From Enterobacter bugandensis (lineage in GTDB: Bacteria > Pseudomonadota > Gammaproteobacteria > Enterobacterales > Enterobacteriaceae), in assembly GCF_900324475.1 (NCBI RefSeq), contig NZ_LT992502.1, positions 1,054,001 to 1,118,000 of the forward strand: a stretch of DNA of 64,000 bases, read 5' to 3'. Positions 56,670-64,000 of the stretch are shown piece by piece. Position 1 is the stretch's first letter; the number at the start of each line of letters is the position of its first letter. The notes beneath the pieces are model-generated. The model saw nothing but the letters and a program-made list of their open reading frames with translations, was not told where the DNA came from and did no database searches. The position numbers and the translations under genes are program-made.

Positions 56670-59024
56670 ATGAATCCTGAGCGTTCTGAACGCATTGAAA
56701 TCCCCGTATTGCCGTTGCGCGATGTGGTGGTTTATCCGCACATGGTCATACCCTTATTTGTAGGGCGGGAAAAATCTATCCGTTGCCTCGAAGCCGCCAT
56801 GGATCATGATAAAAAAATCATGCTGGTGGCCCAGAAAGAAGCATCAACGGATGAGCCGGGTGTAAACGATCTTTTCACCGTCGGGACCGTGGCCTCTATT
56901 TTACAAATGCTGAAGCTGCCGGACGGCACCGTGAAGGTGCTGGTCGAAGGCTTACAGCGTGCGCGTATTACCACGCTGTCAGATGATGGCGAACACTTCT
57001 CTGCCAAGGCAGAGTACCTTGATTCGCCTGAACTTGATGAGCGCGAGCAGGAAGTGCTGGTACGTACCGCGATTAGCCAGTTCGAAGGCTATATCAAGCT
57101 GAACAAGAAAATCCCACCAGAAGTGCTGACGTCACTGAACAGCATCGACGATCCTGCGCGTCTGGCGGACACCATCGCTGCACACATGCCGCTGAAGCTG
57201 GCTGACAAACAGTCCGTGCTGGAGATGTCCGACGTTAACGAACGTCTGGAATATCTGATGGCGATGATGGAGTCTGAAATCGATCTGCTGCAGGTTGAGA
57301 AGCGCATTCGTAACCGCGTGAAAAAGCAGATGGAAAAATCTCAGCGTGAGTACTATCTGAATGAGCAAATGAAGGCCATTCAGAAAGAGCTGGGCGAGAT
57401 GGACGACGCACCGGACGAAAACGAAGCGCTGAAGCGTAAAATCGACGCGGCGAAGATGCCGAAAGAGGCGAAAGAGAAAGCCGAAGCAGAACTGCAGAAG
57501 CTGAAAATGATGTCTCCGATGTCGGCTGAAGCAACCGTCGTGCGCGGCTACATTGAGTGGATGGTGCAGGTTCCGTGGAACGCTCGCAGCAAGGTCAAGA
57601 AAGACCTGCGTCAGGCCCAGGAGATCCTCGATACTGACCACTACGGCCTGGAACGCGTGAAAGACCGCATCCTTGAGTACCTCGCGGTACAAAGCCGAGT
57701 AAACAAAATTAAAGGCCCAATTCTGTGCCTGGTAGGACCGCCGGGGGTGGGTAAAACCTCTCTGGGCCAGTCCATCGCCAAAGCGACCGGACGTAAGTAC
57801 ATCCGTATGGCGCTGGGCGGCGTGCGTGATGAAGCGGAAATCCGCGGTCACCGCCGTACCTACATCGGTTCTATGCCGGGTAAACTGATCCAGAAAATGG
57901 CGAAAGTGGGCGTTAAAAACCCGCTGTTCCTGCTCGATGAGATCGACAAGATGTCTTCGGACATGCGTGGCGACCCGGCGTCTGCTCTGCTGGAAGTGCT
58001 TGATCCAGAACAGAACGTGGCGTTCAGCGATCACTATCTGGAAGTGGACTACGACCTCAGCGATGTAATGTTCGTGGCGACCTCCAACTCCATGAACATA
58101 CCGGCACCGCTGCTGGACCGTATGGAAGTGATCCGCCTCTCCGGTTATACCGAAGACGAAAAGCTGAACATTGCTAAACAGCACCTGCTGCCGAAGCAGA
58201 TTGAGCGTAACGCGCTGAAAGCCAACGAGTTGACCGTCGAGGACAGCGCGATTATCGGCATCATTCGCTACTACACCCGTGAAGCGGGCGTGCGTAGCCT
58301 TGAGCGCGAAATATCTAAGCTGTGCCGTAAGGCGGTAAAACAGCTGCTGCTGGATAAGAGCCTGAAGCACATCGTGATTAACGGTGACAATCTGCATGCC
58401 TACCTGGGCGTTCAGCGCTTCGACTATGGCCGCGCGGATAACGAAAACCGCGTGGGTCAGGTGACCGGTCTGGCATGGACGGAAGTGGGCGGCGATCTGC
58501 TGACCATCGAAACCGCCTGTGTGCCGGGCAAAGGCAAGCTGACCTACACCGGCTCGCTGGGTGAAGTGATGCAGGAGTCCATCCAGGCTGCGCTGACTGT
58601 GGTGCGCGCGCGCGCGGAAAAACTGGGTATCAACCCTGATTTCTACGAAAAACGCGACATTCACGTTCACGTTCCTGAAGGGGCGACGCCGAAAGATGGC
58701 CCAAGCGCGGGTATTGCCATGTGTACCGCTCTGGTTTCCTGTCTGACGGGCAACCCGGTACGTGCCGATGTGGCAATGACCGGTGAAATCACCCTGCGCG
58801 GTCAGGTCCTGCCAATCGGCGGGTTAAAAGAAAAACTGCTGGCGGCACACCGCGGTGGGATCAAAACCGTATTGATCCCTTACGAAAACAAACGCGATCT
58901 GGAAGAGATTCCGGACAACGTGATTGCCGATCTGCAGATCCATCCTGTTAAGCGAATTGAGGAAGTTCTCAGTCTCGCACTGCAGAATGAACCCTCCGGA
59001 ATGCAGGTTGTAACCGCAAAATAG
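56670..59024 (+). CDS. lon: ATP-dependent protease Lon
   Basis: Soluble AAA+ serine protease that degrades misfolded proteins and regulators such as SulA and RcsA. The 784-residue protein has the N-terminal LAN domain (about 10-200), a coiled coil (about 200-300), Walker A GPPGVGKT (near 356-363), Walker [10 protein letters not shown] (near 418-426) and the proteolytic dyad S679 (DGPSAGIAM) with Lys near 722 ([11 protein letters not shown]). Length equals E. coli. It is under a sigma-32 promoter and ends in a strong terminator before hupB. Confidence 0.99.
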   Translation: MNPERSERIEIPVLPLRDVVVYPHMVIPLFVGREKSIRCLEAAMDHDKKIMLVAQKEASTDEPGVNDLFTVGTVASILQMLKLPDGTVKVLVEGLQRARITTLSDDGEHFSAKAEYLDSPELDEREQEVLVRTAISQFEGYIKLNKKIPPEVLTSLNSIDDPARLADTIAAHMPLKLADKQSVLEMSDVNERLEYLMAMMESEIDLLQVEKRIRNRVKKQMEKSQREYYLNEQMKAIQKELGEMDDAPDENEALKRKIDAAKMPKEAKEKAEAELQKLKMMSPMSAEATVVRGYIEWMVQVPWNARSKVKKDLRQAQEILDTDHYGLERVKDRILEYLAVQSRVNKIKGPILCLVGPPGVGKTSLGQSIAKATGRKYIRMALGGVRDEAEIRGHRRTYIGSMPGKLIQKMAKVGVKNPLFLLDEIDKMSSDMRGDPASALLEVLDPEQNVAFSDHYLEVDYDLSDVMFVATSNSMNIPAPLLDRMEVIRLSGYTEDEKLNIAKQHLLPKQIERNALKANELTVEDSAIIGIIRYYTREAGVRSLEREISKLCRKAVKQLLLDKSLKHIVINGDNLHAYLGVQRFDYGRADNENRVGQVTGLAWTEVGGDLLTIETACVPGKGKLTYTGSLGEVMQESIQAALTVVRARAEKLGINPDFYEKRDIHVHVPEGATPKDGPSAGIAMCTALVSCLTGNPVRADVAMTGEITLRGQVLPIGGLKEKLLAAHRGGIKTVLIPYENKRDLEEIPDNVIADLQIHPVKRIEEVLSLALQNEPSGMQVVTAK

Positions 59025-59054
59025 TGACCTCGCGCAAAGAGCGTCAATAAAAAC

Positions 59055-59094
59055 AAGGCTGGTAAGTCATTTCGCACTTGCCAGCCTTTTTTTG
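59055..59094 (+). terminator. lon terminator
   Basis: 13-bp stem AAGGCTGGTAAGT (59055-59067) with ACTTGCCAGCCTT (59076-59088), one G-U pair, then TTTTT. It lies 30 bases after the lon stop. Confidence 0.92.
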
Positions 59095-59234
59095 TATAGC
59101 TAATTTAGATTGCTGATTAGGTCAGCCATCAACAACGGGTGTTGTAAGGTCATGGCAGGCCTGATATAACTGCTGCGCGGTCGCGTTGTGAAGGACTCAG
59201 GCGCGATATAAATTATAAAGAGAGGAAGAGAACA

Positions 59235-59507
59235 GTGAATAAATCTCAACTGATTGACAAAATTGCTGCTGGTGCTGATATTTCTAAAGCTGCAGCTGGA
59301 CGTGCGTTAGATGCATTAATTGCTTCTGTTACTGAATCTCTGCAGGCTGGGGACGACGTTGCACTGGTAGGCTTCGGTACTTTTGCTGTTAAAGAGCGTG
59401 CTGCCCGTACTGGCCGCAACCCTCAGACCGGTAAAGAGATCACCATTGCTGCTGCTAAAGTGCCGGGTTTCCGTGCAGGTAAAGCGCTGAAAGACGCAGT
59501 AAACTGA
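59235..59507 (+). CDS. hupB: DNA-binding protein HU-beta
   Basis: A 90-residue nucleoid protein, one subunit of the HU heterodimer, that bends and compacts DNA. It begins [20 protein letters not shown] (residues 1-20), with the beta-arm region ending [12 protein letters not shown] (near 58-69) that carries the intercalating proline. The start is GTG at 59235, with GAGAGGAAGAG upstream. It is monocistronic, has a 210-base upstream region where several promoters are known in E. coli, and is followed by a hairpin with a T-run. Confidence 0.97.
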   Translation: MNKSQLIDKIAAGADISKAAAGRALDALIASVTESLQAGDDVALVGFGTFAVKERAARTGRNPQTGKEITIAAAKVPGFRAGKALKDAVN

Positions 59508-59540
59508 TTGCTTTCCCGTTTCAGGGAAGCCGGATAGTAC

Positions 59541-59568
59541 AAGGGCGCATCGTTTGATGTGCCTTTTT
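59541..59568 (+). terminator. hupB terminator
   Basis: AAGG-CGCATC (59541-59551, one bulged G) pairs with GATGTGCCTT across a GTTT loop, followed by TTTTT. It lies 34 bases after hupB. Confidence 0.78.
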
Positions 59569-59719
59569 TGTTTGTCCAGACCTGATTTGTGCGAGTTTAT
59601 GCGAGTTGTGGGCTGACAATCGCCCCGTTTTCTTGTCACAATACGCCTTCACGCGCGACGGGCAGGATTTTCCGTCAGCGTCAGGTAACCAGTCACCTAC
59701 AGCGGAGTGTTGTTACACC

Positions 59720-61591
59720 ATGATGGACAGCTTACGCACGGCTGCTAACAGTCTCGTGCTCAAGATTATTTTCGGTATCATTATCGTGTCGTTCATATTG
59801 ACCGGCGTGAGCAGTTACCTTATTGGCGGTGGCGCGAACTATGCCGCAAAAGTGAATGGCCAGGAAATCAGCCGTGGTCAGTTCGAGAATGCTTTTGCCG
59901 GTGAGCGTAACCGTATGCAGCAACAGCTGGGCGACCAATTCTCTGAACTGGCGGCGAATGAAGGGTACATGAAAACCCTGCGCCAACAGACACTGAACCG
60001 TCTTATCGACGAAGCGCTGCTGGATCAGTATGCCAAAAAGCTGGGCCTTGGCATCAGCGACGAGCAGGTCAAAAAAGCGATCTTCGCCACTCAGGCATTC
60101 CAGTCTAACGGTAAATTCGACAACGCGCGTTACAACAGTATCGTTAACCAGATGGGCATGACGGCGGATCAGTACGCGCAGGCGCTGCGTAACCAGCTGA
60201 CAACCCAGCAGCTCATTAACGCTGTCGTGGGTACCGATTTCATGCTTAAAGGTGAAACCGACGAACTGGCCGCGCTGGTGGCACAGCAGCGCGTGGTCCG
60301 TGAAGCGACCATTGATGTGAACGCCCTGGCGGCGAAACAGCAGGTGAGCGACGCAGACGTTAATGCTTACTACGAGCAGAATAAAAACGCCTTTGTTTCT
60401 CCGGAGCAGTTCCGCGTCAGCTACATCAAGCTGGATGCAGCTGCGCTGCAGGAAAGCGCGTCTGATGCCGAGATCCAGTCTTACTACGACCAGCATCAGG
60501 ATCAATTCACTCAGCCGCAGCGTAACCGCTACAGCGTGATTCAGACCAAAACTGAAGCAGATGCTAAGGCGGTACTGGATGAGCTGAACAAAGGCGCTGA
60601 TTTCGCCACCCTTGCGAAAGCGAAATCCACCGACATTATCTCTGCGAAAAACGGCGGTGATATGGGCTGGCTGGAAGACGCAACCACGCCCGACGAGCTG
60701 AAAAATGCCGGCCTGAAAGAGAAAGGCCAGCTGTCTGGTGTGATTAAATCATCCGTTGGTTTCCTGGTCGTGCGTCTGGACGACATCACCCCGGCGAAAA
60801 CCAAGCCGCTGGCTGAGGTTCGTGATGATATTGCCGCGAAAGTGAAACAGGAAAAAGCCCTGGATGCCTACTACGCGCTGCAGCAGAAGGTGAGCGATGC
60901 TGCCAGCAACGACAACGAATCTCTGGCAGGTGCAGAGCAGGCGGCGGGTGTGAAAGCGGTTGAGACCGGCTGGTTTGGTCGCGACAACCTGCCGGAAGAG
61001 CTGAACTTCAAACCGGTTTCTGATGCCATCTTTAACGGTGGTCTGGTGGGCGAGAACGGCACGCCGGGCAGCAACTCTGACATCATTACCGTTGACGGCG
61101 ATCGCGCCTTTGTTCTGCGCGTCAGCGAGCACAAGCCAGAAGCGGTCAAACCGCTGGCGGAAGTGAAGGATCAGGTCGTCGCTCAGGTTAAGCATAACAA
61201 AGCAGAACAGCAGGCTAAACTGGACGCTGAGAAGATTCTGGCCGATCTGAAAGCGGGTAAACAGGACGCGCTGAAAGCGGCAGGTCTGAGCTTCGGTGAG
61301 GCGAAAACGTTGAGCCGCACCGGTCAGGACCCAATCAGTCAGGCCGCGTTTAGTCTGACGCTGTCGGCAAAAGACAAGCCAAGCTTCGGTACCACCACCG
61401 ATATGCAAGGTAACGTTGTTCTGCTGGCGCTGGACGACGTGAAAGCCGGCACTCTGCCAGAAGCGCAGAAGAAGGCGATGGTTCAGGGCATTACTCAGAA
61501 CAATGCTCAGATTGCTTTCGAAGCCATGATGAGCAACCTGCGTAAAGACGCCAAAATCAAGCTGGGCGATGTCATGACTCAGCAGCAGTAA
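59720..61591 (+). CDS. ppiD: Periplasmic folding chaperone PpiD
   Basis: A 623-residue membrane-anchored chaperone at the periplasmic exit of the Sec translocon. One N-terminal span (about 16-34) is followed by a SurA-like helical domain (about 40-250), an inactive parvulin-type domain (about 265-355, QRNRYSVIQTKTE to VRLDDI) and a C-terminal helical region. Two ATGs are in tandem (59720, 59723); the first gives the E. coli length and an AGCGGAG ribosome site. A 38-codon upstream extension of the frame is not conserved. Confidence 0.97.
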   Translation: MMDSLRTAANSLVLKIIFGIIIVSFILTGVSSYLIGGGANYAAKVNGQEISRGQFENAFAGERNRMQQQLGDQFSELAANEGYMKTLRQQTLNRLIDEALLDQYAKKLGLGISDEQVKKAIFATQAFQSNGKFDNARYNSIVNQMGMTADQYAQALRNQLTTQQLINAVVGTDFMLKGETDELAALVAQQRVVREATIDVNALAAKQQVSDADVNAYYEQNKNAFVSPEQFRVSYIKLDAAALQESASDAEIQSYYDQHQDQFTQPQRNRYSVIQTKTEADAKAVLDELNKGADFATLAKAKSTDIISAKNGGDMGWLEDATTPDELKNAGLKEKGQLSGVIKSSVGFLVVRLDDITPAKTKPLAEVRDDIAAKVKQEKALDAYYALQQKVSDAASNDNESLAGAEQAAGVKAVETGWFGRDNLPEELNFKPVSDAIFNGGLVGENGTPGSNSDIITVDGDRAFVLRVSEHKPEAVKPLAEVKDQVVAQVKHNKAEQQAKLDAEKILADLKAGKQDALKAAGLSFGEAKTLSRTGQDPISQAAFSLTLSAKDKPSFGTTTDMQGNVVLLALDDVKAGTLPEAQKKAMVQGITQNNAQIAFEAMMSNLRKDAKIKLGDVMTQQQ

Positions 61592-61619
61592 TTACGTGTC
61601 TGCTCGCAGATTTTCGTAA

Positions 61620-62120
<501 letters not shown>

Positions 62121-62161
62121 AAACGCAATTTCTTGCACTGTGGCAAAAGTTTGCCAGGATA

Positions 62162-62178
62162 AAGAGGTCATACCAGTT
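62162..62178 (-). promoter_or_regulatory. FadR operator upstream of fadM
   Basis: On the minus strand AACTGGTATGACCTCTT matches the FadR consensus AACTGGTCGGACCTGTT at 14 of 17 bases. It lies 40 bases before the fadM ATG and is part of an inverted repeat GAGGTCATA/TATGACCTC. It fits FadR repression of fadM, known in E. coli and relieved by long-chain acyl-CoA. Confidence 0.8.
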
Positions 62179-62217
62179 ATGACCTCTGATCCTATAACAA
62201 TGAAAGGCTATTGCGCT

Positions 62218-62616
62218 ATGCAGACAAAAATCAAAGTACGCGGTTTCCATCTTGATGTTTATCAGCACGTCAATAACGCTCGCTATCTTGAGTTTCTTGA
62301 AGAAGCGCGCTGGGACGGGCTGGAAAACAGCGAAAGCTTTCAGTGGCTGACCGCGCACAACATCGCGTTCGTGGTCGTCAATATCAACATCAACTATCGC
62401 CGTCCGGCCGTGCTGGGCGATGTGCTCACCGTGACCAGCCAGGTACAACAGCTAAACGGCAAGAGCGGCGTGTTAAGCCAGGTGGTGACGCTCGATCCAG
62501 AAGGGCAGGTGGTGGCTGATGCACTGATCACCTTTGTCTGTATCGATCTGAAAACTCAGAAAGCGCTGCCGCTGGAAGGGGAATTGCGGGAAAAGCTGGA
62601 GTTGATGATCGTATAA
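62218..62616 (+). CDS. fadM: Long-chain acyl-CoA thioesterase FadM
   Basis: A 132-residue hotdog-fold thioesterase III that hydrolyses long-chain acyl-CoAs, including 3,5-tetradecadienoyl-CoA, a side product of oleate degradation. The active-site Asp lies in HLDVYQHVNNARYLEFLEEAR (residues 11-31, shown by its start), the family motif of 4-hydroxybenzoyl-CoA-thioesterase-like proteins. The frame opens 26 codons earlier, but ATG at 62218 gives the E. coli length. A FadR site lies just upstream. It is convergent with queC. Confidence 0.95.
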   Translation: MQTKIKVRGFHLDVYQHVNNARYLEFLEEARWDGLENSESFQWLTAHNIAFVVVNININYRRPAVLGDVLTVTSQVQQLNGKSGVLSQVVTLDPEGQVVADALITFVCIDLKTQKALPLEGELREKLELMIV

Positions 62617-62634
62617 GACATATTAAGGCGCACT

Positions 62635-62666
62635 CGTGCTGTCGACACCTGTTTTGCGACAGCACG
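62635..62666. terminator. Hairpin between fadM and queC
   Basis: Perfect 10-bp stem CGTGCTGTCG (62635-62644), 12-base loop, CGACAGCACG (62657-62666), between the convergent genes fadM and queC. A short A-run (AAAAAA) follows on the plus strand, giving a T-run on the upstream side for the minus strand. It is a likely shared terminator. Confidence 0.6.
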
Positions 62667-62677
62667 GTCAAAAAACG

Positions 62678-63373
62678 CTATTTAAGCCCGGTCTTTTGCT
62701 TCATTGCCTCCATCACGCCGACTTTATCAGCCAGGTAATGGTTAAGCCCGTTAGCGCGCAGATTACAGGCGGCGCACTGGCCGCAACCGTCGCCTTTGAT
62801 ACCGTTATAGCAGGTGAGGGTTTCGCTGCGAACCAAATCCAGCTTGCCCCAGTAGTCGGCCAGCGCCCAGGTTTCGGCTTTATCCAGCCACATGAGCGGG
62901 GTTTCAAAGCGCGTCTCTTTCGCCATCCCCAGATTGACGGCGTGGTTGAGCGCTTTGACAAACTCATCGCGGCAGTCCGGGTATCCTGAGAAGTCGGTCT
63001 CGCATACGCCCGTAATTACCGCTTCGGCTTTTACCTGATAGGCATAAATCGCCGTCAGGGTCAGGAACAGAATATTTCGCCCCGGCACAAATGTGTTCGG
63101 AATGCCGCTGGCATCGGGTTCGTAGTCCGGTACAGGAATACTGTCCCGGGTGAGGCTGCTGACGGCCAGTTCATTTAACAGCGTAACGTCCAGCACCTTG
63201 TGCGCGCGTGCCCCTAGTTTGAGGGCCAGTTCACGGGCAACGTCGATTTCAGCGCGGTGACGCTGGCCATAATCGAAAGTCACACAGTGAACTTCATCAT
63301 ACTGATGAAGGGCCTGAACCAGGCAGGTTGTAGAGTCTTGTCCTCCGCTGAACACGACGACGGCACGTTTCAT
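62678..63373 (-). CDS. queC: 7-cyano-7-deazaguanine synthase
   Basis: Converts 7-carboxy-7-deazaguanine to preQ0 with ATP and ammonia in the queuosine pathway. The 231-residue protein has the PP-loop SGGQDSTT (9-16) and a zinc site [16 protein letters not shown] near 188-203. Later steps are encoded by tgt and queA at the other end of the window. No preQ1 riboswitch is evident in the 66 bases upstream. The frame and length match E. coli. Confidence 0.97.
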   Translation of the reverse strand: MKRAVVVFSGGQDSTTCLVQALHQYDEVHCVTFDYGQRHRAEIDVARELALKLGARAHKVLDVTLLNELAVSSLTRDSIPVPDYEPDASGIPNTFVPGRNILFLTLTAIYAYQVKAEAVITGVCETDFSGYPDCRDEFVKALNHAVNLGMAKETRFETPLMWLDKAETWALADYWGKLDLVRSETLTCYNGIKGDGCGQCAACNLRANGLNHYLADKVGVMEAMKQKTGLK

Positions 63374-63439
63374 AAATCATCTCGACTGTTACGGTAAAAC
63401 CGTTATGTTACCGTCTGGCTACGGCGGCGACCAGCTTCT

Positions 63440-64000
63440 TCACGATTTGGGGGCGGGTAGCCAGGCTTCGGTAAAATCAAACCAGCCGCGGGTGTTGAGG
63501 CGTATGCCGTTGACTCCCGGCGGGGCGCTGATTTGATATTGATAGTTAAAAAGCGGCGTCAGCACCGCATTCTCCATCAGGCGGTTGAAAATGGCTTGCA
63601 GACCGGCGTGTCGGTCCCGAGCTTCGGCCTGAGACTGCACCGCATCCAGCGTGGCTTGCAGATGGGCGTAGGCCGGTGCGCTTAACACGTGCGGCCACAG
63701 GGCATCGCAGCGCAGCCACTGCTCAAGCGTATACGCTGGCGCTTCGCCAATCAGCCTGTCCCCCATCATGATGTCTGCATCGGCAAGCTGCTGGCATCCG
63801 TCCCACGTCTTGGCGTCGTGGAAGATGACGGTCAGGTCACAACCCTGTCGCGCCAGGTACGCCTTTAACTGGCTGGCCATGGTGTGAAGCTCAACGGGAA
63901 GATGGTAAACCAGCGTCAGCGCCTCAGGCAGGGCAACGTCCGTTAAGTCAGGCCATTCGGGGATTGTCCAGCCGGGAAGCAGTTCCCCGGTGGGCGTAAT
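63440..64000 (-). CDS. ybaE: SgrR-like protein YbaE, C-terminal part
   Basis: The frame is open without interruption from the stop at 63440 to the window end; the start is outside. About 187 C-terminal residues are visible. E. coli has YbaE at this position: an SgrR-like protein of about 566 residues with an N-terminal HTH and a C-terminal solute-binding-protein-like domain, of which this would be the end. The visible part fits (GWTIPEWPDL..., then HTMASQLKAYLARQGCDLTVI, here broken for length). An internal Met at 63880 is not the start. Function is unknown. Confidence 0.85.
   Translation of the reverse strand: MTPTGELLPGWTIPEWPDLTDVALPEALTLVYHLPVELHTMASQLKAYLARQGCDLTVIFHDAKTWDGCQQLADADIMMGDRLIGEAPAYTLEQWLRCDALWPHVLSAPAYAHLQATLDAVQSQAEARDRHAGLQAIFNRLMENAVLTPLFNYQYQISAPPGVNGIRLNTRGWFDFTEAWLPAPKS

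Noticed and set aside
57132..58670. 512-codon open frame antisense to lon
   Set aside because: It lies wholly inside lon on the other strand. Its His/Gln/Arg-rich content is what the biased codon use of lon gives in that frame, and no family is recognisable.
63374..63439. Possible preQ1 riboswitch before queC
   Set aside because: The 66-base gap shows no C-rich loop with the A-rich tail expected of preQ1 aptamers.

Overview
This window is a stretch of ordinary Enterobacteriaceae chromosome. Its gene order from proC to queC/ybaE follows the E. coli K-12 proC-phoBR-secDF-cyo-clpXP-lon region closely. Almost every protein can be recognised as an ortholog at near full length. Several accessory features (a TsaA-type peroxiredoxin beside acpH, a DUF2339/DUF3999 pair after malZ, a VOC plus WYL-regulator pair after secF) point away from Escherichia and towards Enterobacter or a close relative such as Lelliottia or Leclercia. 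The genus is an inference from context and was not tested. I see no IS elements, prophage, tRNA or rRNA genes, or CRISPR.

Layout. 1-58: the last codons of a GGDEF diguanylate cyclase (dgcC). 73-5607: proC, yaiI, the aroL-yaiA-aroM shikimate group, ppnP, rdgC and mak. 5688-12215: sbcCD nuclease, then phoBR behind a Pho box. 12626-17359: brnQ, proY and malZ (carbon and amino-acid uptake and use). 17445-21448: a translationally coupled pair of large membrane/periplasmic proteins of unknown function. 21491-22802: tsaA and acpH. 22895-28358: queA-tgt-yajC-secD-secF (queuosine tRNA modification and Sec accessory subunits). 28501-29561: VOC protein and WYL regulator. 29680-31374: tsx and lipoprotein yajI. 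31527-35132: nrdR-ribD-ribE-nusB-thiL. 35182-39248 on the minus strand: yajO, dxs, ispA, xseB. 39427-44439: thiI, yajL, panE, yajQ, yajR. 44588-49372: cyoABCDE (read leftward). 49850-52573: ampG, yajG, bolA. 52904-59507: tig, clpP, clpX, lon, hupB (protein quality control). 59720-64000: ppiD, ybaV, fadM, queC and the 3' part of ybaE.

How they work together. Coherent groups are: isoprenoid and thiamine precursor supply (dxs, ispA, thiI, thiL and YajO around 1-deoxyxylulose 5-phosphate); queuosine (queC, queA, tgt); protein export and folding (yajC-secDF, tig, ppiD); ATP-dependent proteolysis with two sigma-32-type promoters (before clpP and lon); and the cytochrome bo3 oxidase operon with an ArcA-like site upstream.

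Most notable points. (1) pgpA, which overlaps the 3' end of thiL in E. coli, is absent; thiL is followed by a REP-like hairpin and then yajO. (2) A composite dispersed repeat containing a stem AAAACGGCAAC/GTTGCCGTTTT occurs three times, each time between convergent genes, where it acts as a ready-made bidirectional terminator. (3) The DUF2339/DUF3999 operon is the best candidate here for an uncharacterised system. (4) A perfect 10-bp palindrome lies in front of the VOC/WYL pair and is a likely operator.
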